Assembly: GCA_009602735.1 (NCBI GenBank)
Contig: WELA01013098.1
Coordinates: forward strand, 97,977-161,976
DNA length: 64,000 bases
Source: Mesotaenium endlicherianum
Taxonomy: Eukaryota; Streptophyta; Zygnematophyceae; Zygnematales; Mesotaeniaceae
Direction: 5' to 3'
Position numbers and translations under genes: made by a program. Numbering within the stretch: the stretch's first letter is position 1; each line of letters begins with the position of its first letter. A model generated the notes under the pieces. The model was not told where the DNA came from, searched no databases, and saw only the letters and a list, made by a program, of their open reading frames with translations. Below are positions 11,000 to 23,443 of the stretch, piece by piece.

Positions 11000-13900
11000 T
11001 GGTCACATCATGGATACGCCAGCCTGAAGAAAGCTCCAACTTGTAGGTCTCTGGATTCACCTGCTTGAGCACCACAAAGGAACCTGTAAACCGTGCCCGC
11101 AGTTTTCTCTTGCCCGTGAAAGGTAGGTTCTCTGTTGACAAGAGTACTTTGTCGCCCACATGGAATGTCACTTCCCTCCTGTGCTTGTTAGCGTGCTTGA
11201 CCTGCTCTTCCTGTGCCTTCCAAATACACGTCTTCGCCATATCCCAAGTCTTGGCCATCTGCTCCATAAAAGCTTGTGTAGTAGGAACCTGAGTCTCCTT
11301 GGCCTTCTCCAACAAGATGTTCCCTGGATGATATACTTCTCGCCCAAAAACCATAGCGAATGGTGACTTCTTGGTGGATCCCTGCATGCTGTTGTGGTAG
11401 GCAAACTCCAACCCTGGTAACTTCTTGTCCCACTCTGAAGGGTCTTCCATAGTGAAACTCCTGAGCACCTCTTGCAGAGTTCTGTTGAGCCTCTCACTCT
11501 GCCCGTCTATCTGAGGGTGATAGGAAGTGCTCATACTCAGCTTGGTCCCCATCAAAGTAAACAATGACCGCCAAAAATTGCTAGTAAACCTTGGATCCCG
11601 ACCTGAAATAATCACCTTCGGCAACCCATGTAGCCTAAAAACATGATTAAAGAATAGCCGTGCCACATCTGCTGCCGTAGAAGTCTCCTTCATGGGAATG
11701 AAGTGAGCCATCTTGTTGAGTTGATGAGATACAACCCAATCTACATCGTGCCTTCAAATACTCACTGGTAAAGATGTGATAAAGTCCATAGCAATCTGCT
11801 CCCAAGGATACTCTGGAATAGGTAGGGGTTGCAAGGTACCTTCTTTTGATTTGGTGTCTTGTTACGCTGGCACGCATCGCAACTCCTGATCCACTCCACG
11901 ATGTCCTCGTCCATATTTCTCCAATAGTACTCCCCCTTCAGCACGCTTGCCGTCTTTACGCTTCCAAAGTGTCCAGCAAATAAGCAATCATGATGCTCTG
12001 CAAGTAGTCAGTCTCGTAGCTCCTTGATGTCAGGTACCACCACTCTCTTGGAATCACCACAATACCATATGCCGTCCTTCTTCTGCATTCTCGAGTTGGA
12101 CTCAACTGCTTCACCATCAGCAAACTCTGGGTCCTCCTCATGACCTCTCTTAAGCTTCTCCTTGAAGTCCATACTCTCCTTGATGACTGAGACAGCTGCA
12201 AGGTCGCACCTCCTGGATAAAGCGTCTGCAGGGTTGATCTTCCCAGGTAAGTACTCAATCTTGTAGTCAAACTGTTGCAGAGACTCCATCCACCTTGCTT
12301 GTCTTGGTGTCAACGTTGGCTGCGTCATAACCTTTTCCAAGCTCTTGTGGTCGGTGTTGGTAAACACCTTCCTTCTGTCCACATAACATCGCCAAATCCT
12401 CAAAGCTTGGATAATAGCCAACAACTTCCGCTCGTGTGCTGCATAGTGTTGCTCAGCAGGACTCAACTTCCTACTCTCATATGCCACAGGTCGTAATCCG
12501 TGGCCTTGGTCCTGGAGAAGAATGGCTCCTACAACAAAGTTTGATGCGTCCGTGATGATGGTGAAAGGAAGCTCTGGACTGGCAATTGCCAGCACAGGTG
12601 CCTGTGTTAACAGCTCTTTAATCTTCTCGAAGGCTTGCTGCTCCTTGTCACCCTATAGCCACTTCTCCTGCTTCTTTAACATGTCCGTGAGCGGTGCACA
12701 CACCTTGGCAAATCCTTCAATGAAACGTCGGTAATAATTCGCCATGCCGAGGAAACTCCTAAGTTGATGAATATCAGCAGGCACCGGCCAATCTCTGACT
12801 GCTTGCACCTTCTTCTGCTCCACCTTGACTCCTTCAGCTCCCACTATGTGCCCAGCAAACTCGACTTCCTTGAGACAATAGTCGCACTTGCTCATCTTCC
12901 CATACAGCTTCTGATCTCTCAAGACCTCCAACACCTTCCTCAGATGCTCCACATGCTCTTCCAAGGTCTTCGAATAGTTAAGGATGTCGTCCAAAAATAC
13001 CTCCACAAACTGGTCCAAGTAGGGTCTGAAGATACTATTCATGAGTCCCATAAATGTAGCAGGTGCATTAGTCAATCTAAAAGGCATGACTGTGAACTCG
13101 AACAAACCATAGCGAGTTTCGAAAGCAGTCTTCTGAACATCTCCTTCCGCAATCCGTACCTCGTGATAGCCACTCCTCAAGTCGATCTTCGAGAAATACT
13201 TTGCTCCAACAAGCCTGTCAATCAATTCATCCACTCGTGGAAGTGGGTACCTGTTCTTGATGGTAACCTTGCTGAGTGCCCGAGAGTCAACACACATCCT
13301 CATAGTCCCATCCTTCTTCTTCACAAATAAGACAAGCGCTGCAAATGGAGACTCGCTGGGTTGGATGAATCCCTTCTTTAATAACTCTGTCAGTTGCTTC
13401 TTCAACTCGTCCAACTCCGCAAACGATTGATGATAGGCGGGTCTCACTGGTGGCTTGCTCCTCGTTCCAACTCAATCTTGTGCTCCATAGCTCCCTGTGG
13501 TGGTAATCCTGCAGGTAGCTCCTCAAGAAAAACGCACTTGAACTCCTCCAACAGCGCCTTAATTTGGGCAGGCTTCTCAGCAGGCTTCTCCTTCTCTTGA
13601 GCAATTAAGCTCTGCTCCTTCTGAGTAAGGGGAACAGACACCGCTACTTGCTCCTCCGGCGATGTACATTCGCCCAGGCTGTTAGGATTCACGCATGCTC
13701 CATCTAATGACTTGGCCAGGGCCACCGAAGCAAGGTACATCTCATTCACCTGATTCGTCCTGCATAGCCTCTTAACTTGCAGGCTCGAGAGAAGACAGTT
13801 ACTTGTGGTCGTATCTACCTCCACCTATTTCGCTGTCTCAATTCGACTATCACGCCCTTGGATCTTGACTTGTCCTGTGCTCCAGTGCACTTGAGGGTTG

Positions 13901-14361
13901 GCTTTTCTCAGCCATGGTTGGCCCAATATCACTTCATGGTGATCCAACTTTGCCTGCTCCATAACTTCAGTACTCTGGTGCCCCGTTACTTCCACGTGAA
14001 TAGCTTCCGTAGGTGCACCACACTTGAGTCTCTGTCCATTCGCCTCCTTAGGCTCATAATGCTTATGCACAAGGATTCGCCACTCTTCCACCAGCTTCTT
14101 GTGCACAAAATTTGCACTTGCGCCACTGTCGACCATACACTTCGCCTTGTTGCCGTCGACCATTCCTTCCACGATGATAAGCTTGTCAACATCTCGTCTT
14201 TCACTTCTTGGCAGGCTCCTAAGGATAACCTCATTGTGGATTTCCATCTTCACGCTAGTAGACACCCCAGAACGACTTACTGGCGTCCTCCTTTTTCTTG
14301 GTGTTGCGGTTGCTTCGCCTTTACGCGACAGTCTCGAGCCAGGTGCCCAAGCTTGCCACAA
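11000..14361 (-). pseudogene. Gypsy-B copy B1 pol, degenerate
   Basis: Readable pieces in order are protease ([14 protein letters not shown] near 14090-14140), RT ([11 protein letters not shown] near 12975-13005; the intact copy has IYSK), RNase H (ITDASNFVVGA near 12520-12555) and integrase ([10 protein letters not shown] near 11570-11600, TDGQ changed to IDGQ). Stops or shifts fall near 13824, 13445, 12650-12600, 12000-11950, 11880-11830 and 11711. The end after WRIHDV runs into unrelated sequence. It is clearly inactive. Confidence 0.9.
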
Positions 14362-15296
14362 TTATAGCAGGGTCTTCTCGGCTTGAAATTCTGCTGCCTG
14401 CGCTGATTCTGAACAAGTCCCAACTCCATAGATACTGGACCTTGTCCACTTGTGCTTGGCGCTTGAGAACCAAACTGTCGATGTCCTCCAAAGTTGTGGC
14501 TGCCCCACTGCCTCTGACTATACTCCACAGCCTCGACCCTTGTGGCCAATGCCATCATTTCTTTGAGACTGGTAGGGTCCTTGAGTGCCACTTCCTTGGC
14601 CACAATTGGCTTGAGTCCCCTCTTGAACTTGTCCATCATCTCCAACTTGTGCATTAATGGACATTGAAGCATCAGCTCGTTGAAGCGCTATACATATCCT
14701 TAAACGCTTCCTCGTTGACGAAGGCGCACCAATAGATCTCGAGCGGTAGCCTCGGGTGCAATAGGTTGAAATTGCCTCTTCAAGCCTTCAAATAGCTGAT
14801 CAACAGTAGCAAAAACTCCAGACAGCTGATCCTGTCGCTCATACCAAGCTCTAGCACTCTTCTGCAGCAAAGTGATGACAAAGGCGACTTGCCTGTCGGG
14901 CGTGAGCGCCGAATACTCCATAAACTTCTTCACTCCAAAAATCTATTGATGAACAAGCGGCGATCCACGCTCTCCAATATACACTTCAGGCTTAGGCGCA
15001 CGCACTCCCGATGCGGGTGGAATAACTGGTTGCACCACTGGGTTAACATGAATTTGTGGTACAACAGGTGCAGGTGCCGAACTCGTCGAAGCGGCGTTCC
15101 CCATAATAACTCGCACCATTCTCTCCACCTCCTAGCGCATATTTTGTTGAAACTGTGTCTTGACTTCTCCTCCAATTGCATTTGCCATTTGCCTCAACAT
15201 CGCCTGCATCTCTTGTTGCTCCCTTGACAAAGGTGATGCCGTCTGCTCAACATGCTCGACATGCTCGCCTCCTCCAGCTGCCGGCTGCGACTCCAT
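14277..15296 (-). pseudogene. Gypsy-B copy B1 gag, degenerate
   Basis: Gag begins with ATG at 15294-15296 (MESQPAAGGGEH), a few tens of bases after the primer-binding site. A retrotransposon Gag core (ARAWYERQDQLSG) and a single CCHC knuckle ([14 protein letters not shown] near 14330-14372) are visible. Nonsense codons occur at about 15132 and 14944, and the frame is lost near 14690. The gag stop overlaps pol, which lies in the -1 frame, as in copy B2. Confidence 0.85.
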
Positions 15297-15333
15297 AATA
15301 TAATATGCAAACTAGCCAAGCTTTGATACCAGA

Positions 15334-16086
15334 TGAAAGGAGCATAGTGCCCTAGTGGAAGCGTAGCGACGCACGAGGAAAGAAACTAGTTGCAATCATA
15401 CTAAAAAGTGCAGCGGCATATCACTAAGAAAGCTTAGGAAAATTACTTAACATTTTGAGTAGCAAAAAAGTGCTCACAAATGATGTAGGATGAAAGGCCT
15501 TGTCATTACAAACCCGTAGAAATTTACAGAAGTGAAAATTGATAAGAAATGAGGTAGTTATGTCTATTTATAGTTTTCTACACCGGCCTCTCGCCCCTAG
15601 GCGGAGGGCCGCTTAGCAACGGATTTTCCTAAGTGTTTGTCAAATTGTCCCTTCCAAAATATTTGTGAGAAAGCCAGATCAGTCTCATCTGACGTGTTGG
15701 GCCGATTTGACGTCCACATGCATGCATCAAAATATCTAGAATATACTATCTGAGACGCGCTAGGCTAATCCGGAAGTTCTAGGTAATTGACCTAGTCGGC
15801 GCTCCGGATGAGCCGACCTTACGTGAAGGTTCAAATTCACTCTAACGGCCCTGATTGCTCAACGCTGTCGGTAAATCCGACGGTTGCGCTCACCGCAAAC
15901 TAAGGACAGTCGTCAACCGACTTCAAAACTAATCAAACTTCGAAAATCCATAACTCTCTCAATACTTGACCAAATTCAATGATCTTTATACCAAAATGAT
16001 CACCAAAATGCACTCTACGTTTCTATACAATCAAAACATACATTCATGAAACTCAAAAATGCACTTTATAAACCTATGACCTTACA
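15334..16086 (-). repeat. 5' LTR of Gypsy-B copy B1
   Basis: In the plus orientation it reads TGAAAGGAGCA...ACCTTACA, that is TG...CA ends on the minus strand. It is about 753 bp and closely matches the 744-bp LTR at 59247-59990. Two bases separate it from the primer-binding site. Confidence 0.92.
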
Positions 16087-17047
16087 GGTCGCCCATGCAT
16101 TCCTTGATCAGGTCCTTAGCCGTTTTGGCGGCTACGCTAAGGTGCTGATCGACCAGGGCAAGGAGTTCCAGAGCAGCTTTCAGAAGCTGCTGGAGCGCTC
16201 CATGATCGACCACCGCACCACCTCTTGCGATCACCCCCAGGCTGACGGCCTTGCAGAGCGCATGGTGCAGACCGTCAAGCTTGGGCTGCGCAAGTACTGC
16301 CTGACCCACGACAGCACCCATTGGGACGACGCACTCCCGTGGCTGGCTTTGGAATACAAGTTCAGTCGCCAGATCTCCTTGGCCTCTCATTCTCCCTACT
16401 TCCTCCTTTATGGATGCCAGCCGATCTTGCCCGCCGCAGTCAGGATTGTGGCTGAGAGGTAACTGGACTTAGACAGTCCCGACACATAAAGTGCTCTTAT
16501 CGGGCTACGTGTGTAGCTGTTACAGCGCCTGATGTCCATGTTCATGGACAACCTCAGTATTGCTCAGCATCAAGACACCCTCAGGTATGCCATGACTCGT
16601 GGAGGAGCCTATCGTCCTCGAGTGTTGCAATTTTTTGCAGGTGACTACGTGTACCTGCGACGCCAGACGAAGAACACCCTCGACACCAGCAGCTCGCCAA
16701 TCATCCTGCGCGTTAAGCGTGCCTTGGCGTTGGGTGTACTGGAGCTGGAGGGCGCAGATGGCCGTCTTCACAAGGACCACAAAAAGAACTGTGGACCATG
16801 CCACCTTCCTTACCCTGATGTGGAGGCTCGTCCCCGTGACGCGCGGCCGCCCAAGGACTGGGCGTGCCAGATCTGCCACAGCCCGGGCACGGAGGCCAAG
16901 ATGCTGCTCTGCGACAGCTGCACCCTTGGCTTCCACATCGGCTGCCTTGACCCCCCTCTAGAGCGCGTTCTTGCAGGAGACTGGTTTTGTAGTGACTGCT
17001 CAGAGTTAGCTAGCGGTAGCATTATCTGCTCATCAACTGGAGGTTGA
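16087..17047 (+). pseudogene. Gypsy-C fragment: integrase core plus PHD finger
   Basis: The fragment starts abruptly at the B1 LTR. The first part is a Ty3/gypsy integrase (VLIDQGKEFQS, then HPQADGLAERMVQTVK), stopping at 16460-16462. After two further in-frame stops, the same frame resumes and gives the integrase C-terminal module (GDYVYLRRQ) and then a C4HC3 PHD zinc finger near 16860-17010 (CQICHS..., LLCDSC, FHIGCLDPPL, WFCSDC). A PHD finger in the place where other gypsy elements carry a chromodomain suggests chromatin-directed integration through histone tails; that is inference. The order and spacing of zinc ligands are complete. The copy is dead because of the stops and its missing front. 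Confidence 0.8.
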
Positions 17048-17199
17048 GAGCTGGGGGGGGAATTAAACCATTTGACAGCTGACCTTCTTTTGGCCATAAG
17101 GCCGCATGCATTTTCGCTTTCGCCATAGCAAGTCTTGCTTGTCCACTTGTGTGTTGCTTACATAAAGTAGACGCATCCGATCCCATAATGCGCGACAGC

Positions 17200-17715
17200 T
17201 GTCACGACTCATTTGGTCGGGACCGTCGCCCCTGCCAAGACACACGTGCGTTGACCATTGACCTAGGAAGGCCGACTTTGACCTTGCTTCACGCATTCAT
17301 ATGTTGACCTTTGCTAGTGTTCCAAGTCGCTAAGGTGTAAAGCGTCGCGTCACCTTCCGAACGGCATTGGTTGCGCGCCATTTGGTCAAGTGTCGAGCGA
17401 GATATCCGCGAACTAGTCCGCGCCACCTATCGACCCCTAACGGATTTCCCCAAAGGCCACTTTGTGACTCAATGTGCCCAGACGTCACATTGTTGGCTCT
17501 TCGCGACTCCAAAGACCTCTAGCCATTAGCATACAAATCCGCAAGCTTGATAAAGTACACTTGGCCTGTATTAGCATAGTATATGAGCACCATTTGAGTT
17601 ATAACTTGGTGGCTACATCACTCATTCTTAGAGGAAACTTCCTCACATTCCATATCTACTTTTGAGGCATTATCTAGGTAGCATAACTTGAGGTAAGCTC
17701 CGCCAATGAGAGCCG
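17200..17715 (+). repeat. LTR fragment of element M
   Basis: It starts TGTCACGACTCATT and matches two other places: the minus strand from 36608 downward (TGTCATGACTCATT) and the plus strand from 54372. Those two lie directly upstream of the two methyltransferase-bearing M copies. Similarity stops near 17715 after gccaatgag, so this is a truncated or solo LTR. 17048-17199 shows nothing recognisable. Confidence 0.7.
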
Positions 17716-17950
17716 TGCTGTAACAATTCTAACTTTTGGGAGAATCGTGAGGAACCTTTCTAAACTTTCCAAAAAGAAGTTGTGCCAAAATTGGACAAAA
17801 ATGCAATGACAAGAAGAGGTGCTCTCAAAGTTGCACTGAGATTGACTCTGCAAGTATTCATACTTGCCAATGCGAGTCATCTGAGTGCGCTTGGCACTCT
17901 TGCGACACCTATTTTAGGGGGTTGTGACAGGACAACTTGTACCTGTTAAA

Positions 17951-18501
17951 TGTGACAACCCAAAAGGTCTACCTCTTCACGTGACATGTGAAAGGAGACA
18001 TACCTTTCCTTGGGAGGTTTCGTTACTTTTGTATTATACTTGATAATACAATGTACATAGCAAAATCGTTTAATTTATGATTGTCGTGGTCACGATGCGG
18101 CCGAGAGGTAGCGGGTTCGATTTCGTTTGGTGACTCCCTTGGGATCACTTGTTCGTCGTTTTCTCTTGCGTTAACGGTCGTCGTTAACAGAAAACAGTGA
18201 CAGTCATTATCCAAAATAATGGAAGTCAAAACAAGTTAAATTAATCCGTAATTAATTAACTTGATTGTGCACATTTAATCAAAGTAACTTTGTAATTAAG
18301 TATATTATACTTTTGCAATGTATCAAAGATACGTTATTGATCCATTTGCAGGTTGTTTCGCCAATCGACCAGAATTAGTCCGCACACGTATGTGGCAAGA
18401 AATTCACCTAAATGCAATCTTTCAACGAATCAAAAGTATAACGTAATTTAGGTATTTTAGGAAAATATCCTATACACGCCTAAAAATCTCAAATCGTTAC
18501 A
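17951..18501 (-). repeat. 3' LTR of Gypsy-D
   Basis: In the plus orientation it starts TGTGACAACC and ends CGTTACA, so it has TG...CA ends on the minus strand. The adjoining 18502-18515 (cttctccccccat) is a purine tract on the minus strand, as expected just before a 3' LTR. 17716-17950 shows nothing recognisable. Confidence 0.55.
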
Positions 18502-18915
18502 CTTCTCCCCCCATTAAAGAACTTGACGTCCGCGCTAAGGTGCGTCTTTTAAGTTTGTATGTGGTTAAGACTTACCTGTAGCGAGTCAAACCACAAGTTT
18601 TGGCGAACTTTGGATTGCAATCTGAGCAGTGACGAAAAAGACCAAAAAGGTGCGCATGGTTCTTTTGCGTTTACTCATTGGTAAGATTTGTAGTAGGCAG
18701 CAATTTTGCCTGACCACAGAGCCGTTGAGCTTTGGTTCACCTTAACCAGTTCGTGTTGGACTAAATCCCTACGATTTAGTAGGATTTTGTCCTGCAATTT
18801 GTACAAATTCCAATTGGAATCGTAGTCTAGCCATTTCATCAAAAGTTCCACTCGTAGAGGCTTATGACCGGTATATTCAAGTCCTAAGACTTCCTCTACA
18901 TCCCAGGTGATATCA

Positions 18916-19152
18916 TCATTCGGCGAGTTTCAGTGGTTTATAGCAGCCGTCAGACCTAAACAGCGGTAGTACATTGACATGGAACACAGGATGCGTTCGC
19001 CCTATGGATTTAGGCAAATCCAGTCGGTATTCAACGGGACAAACTCGTGTGATAACAATCAGAGGACCTACCCAGCAAGGTAGAAATATGCTCTCCTGGG
19101 TGCGTGAGTTGCAAGTTTTGGGTGTGCAAAAGTACGTTATTGCCAACGACAT
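18916..19152 (-). pseudogene. Gypsy-D integrase C-terminal remnant
   Basis: About 75 residues match the end of gypsy integrases (LPCWVGPLIVITRV, then VEYRLDLP and HPVFHVNVLPLF). This corresponds to the module in Gypsy-A and Gypsy-B that reads WVGPYSVV / HPVFNVSF. No chromodomain follows. Upstream pol sequence is unreadable. Confidence 0.65.
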
Positions 19153-21344
19153 AACTCAACTCGTGCCTGTGTGTGTCAGCAAACGTTTGCTAGTTGTCTC
19201 GAGCAGCGGCTAAGGCCAGCTTTGCCTGTCTGTGCATTTTTCATAGAGAATGGACAATTTTGCGTGTTCTGAGAACTCTCATGGACGACGTCCCAGCCGC
19301 AGCATTCACCAAGTCGTGTAACGGAGTGAGCAAGCGACGCCCACTGTTAAGGAAAAAACGGAGTTTGCTTGACACTTTCCTGTGCCTCTATGCGACACGA
19401 TAGATTTGGTTATACCATAATAACCCGAGTAAGGGGAATCATGTGCTTCTCGTAGTAGCACATGTCTTACTTGGCCTTCTGGGACCACAGTGCGCCCATT
19501 GTGCCACCAAAACCGTCCTCAAATATATAGTTTGAGGGTTCTTTCCTTTTTTCCATACTGTCCATCGATACGGCTACGTCGTTCAAGCCAGCACCCAGGC
19601 GATTGAGGAAAAACGGATCCTTGGAGTAGCCCTCTGTAATCAGTTAATGCAGTTCAAGTGAGTTTGAAGTAGCTATGCTACCCAAGACGGATACGCCCGC
19701 GTCACCAGGCTTATAGGCGGCAAACATTGGGGGTGGTACAGCAGAATCAAGGGTGGCCGCCCTTGAAGCCCGATCGTTTTGTTCGTCTTCCCCTGCCAAG
19801 GGCCCCTAAAGCAAGAGAACTCTTTGAGGGACTCGATTTAGCGGGTCCGCAACATTGTTGCGCCAAGGGCGATACGCCCAAGTCAAGTGGAATCACTGGA
19901 GGAACTCCGACCACTTGTTTGCCGTCTTAAAAATGTGGTTATTTCATTTGAAAGAAAGTGTTCGGACAGTGATTCGAAGTCAACGTCAGATCCTTGCAGC
20001 CTTCCAAAAAACATCACCAAATCAGTACAACGTACATAACTGCTTGAGTTCGGCAATTAGTCGCTTTTGACTCCCTCATTTGATAGGCTTGCATGCCTGC
20101 AGCAGACCAGCCCCTTTCTCAACACCGGACGCATTCTCGACTGCTCCGTAAGCAGGTTTTGGATCGGCCAATGCAAGAACAAGCGTAGGGTGACGGCATC
20201 CGTAATGCGCTCAAACGAAAATTGCGTTCATATTTTCCCAAAGAAACAACACTGTCATCCTTGTAAGGGCAGTACATTGCTAAACCAATCCTGGCAGTTT
20301 TTGCCCGTCGACAACGTTGCTCACCAGCAAGGTTGGCAAGGGTTGGGCAAACCCACGACCCTTCAACATGTTCCAGTACAACAATGCGCGACTGTCGAAG
20401 TGAACGTGTCACAACGTCGTTTATAAGCGAAAATTCAGTGACGTATGTGACCGAATTACAAAGAACGTCACAAACGAGTGTATGGAGGGCTCATCAAAGT
20501 CCGTCCGATGTGATGCACCTACAGTGCAATCGCAACCACATTGGCATTCGTATCTTGACAACGCACCACGGCGTTTGTTATATGCCAAACGGGAATATAA
20601 CGAGGATACACAACTTTTCGTAACGCGTGCGAACAGGCGTTCAAGAAATTGGGAGTCATCCAAAGCATGCCACAAAGTGGTGCCATACAAGACGATGGCT
20701 CCTTGAATCATTGATAACTTAAGACCATTTAGACAATGCCCGATTATGTCGTACGTAATAGCGAAGCCAAGCTTCTCAAGGATAACCACTACATATGTCA
20801 GTGCGAAACGCGCACAACTGTTGTGATCCCTTTGTACGACACTTGAGCGAACTCAATGTCACATGTAGGATGACACAACCATATGCCAACACGACAAGAC
20901 TGAACGCGAGAGGTCAAAACCGAACGCTCTTGAAGTGCATCAACGAGTACATTAACTAATCCGTAAATAATAATGGAATCGGTCATAATTAATCAAAAAA
21001 ATATTTGATTAATTACATTATGCAAATATATCGAAGGTACCTTATCGATTAATTTGCAGGTCGTCGCGCAAACATGTGCAGATCTGTGCGAGAGTCAAAC
21101 AAGAAAAGAAGAAGTGGCCCTTGTCAAGTAAAATGTGATGCCAACCTTGATATGATTTGAGTGAGCGTTGTGATAAGCGGGTCGGTTTTCTTATTGCTTT
21201 CAAGCTCAAATCCATGTGCGAGGGGTGGGCCATAAATTGGCAAGATAAATCAGATGCAAAAAGCGTCACGCCAAAACTTTGAGGAGGAGAAAGAATGAGC
21301 AAAATTGAATAACTCAAAGTCCAAATAACATGTCAAATCTGGTC

Positions 21345-21930
21345 AAAGCAGGCTGAGGTCACCGTAAGTCAGTTTGCTGACACATTCTTTGACAGCCAGC
21401 TGACTTCCGTACTCGGTAGCAGCGAACTGCCTCGATATGCATCCAAGTGTGGTATGCTAGATGAATGGCCAGATGACATCCCCATGATGGATGGCGATTC
21501 GGGATGATGGGAGATGGCGGTGGGTTTGGTTAACCGAGGTCCTACCAACGTGGTTAACTCCCGGGTAGGCGGTGCCATCGCACTGACCGTTGAACAGTAA
21601 ACTCATTCCATGTACATATGCTAGGCATTGCCCTCGAGTTCGGCATTCGGAAACGAGGCCAACTCTCTTGTACAGCTTACTGAGAGAGATCTGAATCCAA
21701 GGCGAGAAGCCATTGATACGCACTGTCTTCTAACCTTGCTTATGTATGAGTTTACTGATTTGCATTATTGATGCTAGTTTACTCTCATTTGACTGACGAG
21801 TATGATTCACTGCTAGTACGTTGTCCTTCTGCCGTTTAAACAGTTAACGGAAAGTACCATAAAGATTACTTGCTGATATAAAGATCTATATTAATTGTTA
21901 ATCGCCTATTTGGTAAGGCGATTCATTTCA
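21345..21930 (+). repeat. 5' LTR of Gypsy-A copy A2, left-truncated
   Basis: It matches 29420-30006 of the 3' LTR and ends in GATTCATTTCA. The left limit is approximate, because similarity fades near gcaggctgagg. 21111-21344 shows nothing recognisable. Confidence 0.85.
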
Positions 21931-21931
21931 G

Positions 21932-21945
21932 TGGTATCGGAGCAG
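21932..21945 (+). promoter_or_regulatory. Primer-binding site of Gypsy-A copy A2 (initiator-Met tRNA type)
   Basis: TGGTATCGGAGCAG begins one base after the LTR. It differs by one base over the first twelve positions from TGGTATCAGAGC, the complement of the 3' end of plant initiator-Met tRNA, and is where minus-strand DNA synthesis would be primed. Confidence 0.8.
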
Positions 21946-21964
21946 TTATCACAGTCTTCTTTGT

Positions 21965-23443
21965 ATGGTAAGGACAAGGTCTCAAACTAGCAACTCCCGA
22001 GACATGGAGAACCAGGATAACGAGAATGTCGAAAACCAGGCGGAAAGCCATGTAGCGGGAAACCGTACCTATTCGGAAGCAGTAGCGGATACTGCAGCTA
22101 GGGAGGCAGCAGATGAGGCAGCTGCTATTGCCTCAGTCGCAGCTCAGCAAGCTGAGGAGGAGATAGCCAGACTAGAAGCTGAACAAGTAGCAAAGGCCGC
22201 TGAAGATATACAAAGGAGGGAAGGACAGCCAGCTGACGAGCGCACTGTTGAAGAACTTATGGCATCAAGGGCCAATGTTCTGAACCCACCTCCTGCCGTA
22301 CAACTCAATGTACCCCTAGGTCAAATACGTGACCGGCTGAATGCGGCAGGAATTGCTGCTGCAGGAGCAAGAGGGATTGTTGAGGACACTACTCAGCGAG
22401 TAGATGCCAATGCTGCCGCTGCATTCGCTAATCTACCACCCCAAAATGTAGACTTGGGAGCATTGTACGTTCAGATGCAGTCGCAAATGGCGACCATGTA
22501 TTAGTCCCAGCAGGAGGACAAAAGAATCATAATGTCCCTACTCCGGGACAGAGACCAACTGGGGTCTCACACCACTAGTGGTGGTGGCCAAGGGCCTAGT
22601 AAGCCCAAGCCGAAACCTCCCCAGGAATATGATCCTGAGGGAAACAGAAAATATTACCTGATCAAGTTTCTCGCGGATGTTGAGCAGTGGCTGGAGAACT
22701 ACCCAGAACTGCAAGATTACGAGAAGGTCAGGCACACCGGTGCGCTACTGAAAGGCAGTGCCGCAGACTGGTGGCTTTACTGGAAGGAAGAGCGTAAGGC
22801 TCGGCAACTCGGTGACCCTACGTGGGTAGAGTTTGTCGAGAAGTTGCATGAGAAGTTTGATGTCATCAACCAGCAGGAGAAAGCTATCTATGCGATGATC
22901 TCCCTGACACTGAAGCAGACCACTTCAGTTGCTGAGTTTGCTCAAAAGTTCCAAGAGAACATGATGAAGCAGCCTGATTTGCCAGAACGGTATAGGATAG
23001 CATACTTCAGGTATGGCTTGAAATCCGAGGTCTCTGGTCATTTTGCTGAGAAAAAGTATGAGAAACTGGCTGACTTGATCCAGGATGCTGACGCCTGGGA
23101 TCAGCAGCAGTTCAATCACAAGCGCCAGAGTAACGCTTTGGTGTCTAAGATTGTCAAAAAGCCCCACGGTTCCTACAATGCAGTTGAAGGAGACCAGGCT
23201 GAGGATAATCAGGGTGATGAATATGAGTATGAGTACAATGCTATTCAGTCTAGAGGTAGAGGTGGTCCCTCTCGAGGTGGCTATGGAAGGGGTGGTGGTA
23301 GGACTAAGCCGAGACCAGCCTCAGCAAAATCTACTTGCTACCATTGTCAGCAGAAAGGCCACTACAGAGAACAGTGTCCGGTCAAGCACCTGCCTAAGGT
23401 CGAGAGAAAAGACCAGCCTTTAAAAGACAGCAACAGTCAGTAA
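21965..23443 (+). pseudogene. Gag of Gypsy-A copy A2, one in-frame TAG
   Basis: Gag starts MVRTRSQTSNSR 20 bases after the primer-binding site. It has an Ala/Glu-rich N-terminus, then a Gag core (DWWLYWKEERKARQLGD), an RG-rich basic linker and a CCHC knuckle (CYHCQQKGHYREQC near 23335-23380). The length of 492 codons is normal for a chromovirus Gag. A single TAG at 22502-22504 interrupts it; the inverted copy A3 has CAG there, so this is one C-to-T change. Otherwise the frame is open to the TAA at 23441. Particle formation would need readthrough or another copy in trans. Confidence 0.92.
23419..23425 (+). promoter_or_regulatory. Probable -1 ribosomal frameshift site, gag-pol
   Basis: TTTAAAA lies in the gag reading frame as T TTA AAA, which fits the X XXY YYZ rule for tandem slippage. 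The gag stop follows 15 bases later, and the -1 frame is open from here straight into pol. The same heptamer in the same phase occurs in A1 (307-313). I did not establish a downstream stimulatory structure. Confidence 0.65.

Larger units (their letters stand above)
11000..16086 (-). mobile_element. Gypsy-B copy B1, 3'-truncated
   Basis: On the minus strand it runs 5' LTR (15334-16086), primer-binding site TGGTATCAAAGC (15320-15331, close to the initiator-Met tRNA type), gag and pol. Similarity to B2 (59.2-64 kb) ends near 11000, inside the integrase C-terminal region. The chromodomain, polypurine tract and 3' LTR are therefore missing. Several stops and shifts show an old copy. Its LTR end at 16086 abuts the integrase of another element. 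Confidence 0.9.
17951..21110 (-). mobile_element. Gypsy-D, strongly decayed LTR retrotransposon
   Basis: A 3' LTR (17951-18501) is followed on the plus map by a C/T-rich block (polypurine tract on the minus strand) and an integrase C-terminal remnant. The body from 19.2 to 20.8 kb is full of stops and I can name nothing in it. Sequence at about 20940-21110 resembles 18230-18400 (shared attaatt, tatc...gat and tttgcaggt blocks) and is probably the decayed 5' LTR; its outer limits are uncertain. Confidence 0.55.

Noticed and set aside
17716-17950. Stretch between the M LTR fragment and the Gypsy-D LTR as a small gene
   Set aside because: The only open frame (68 codons, minus) has no recognisable features.
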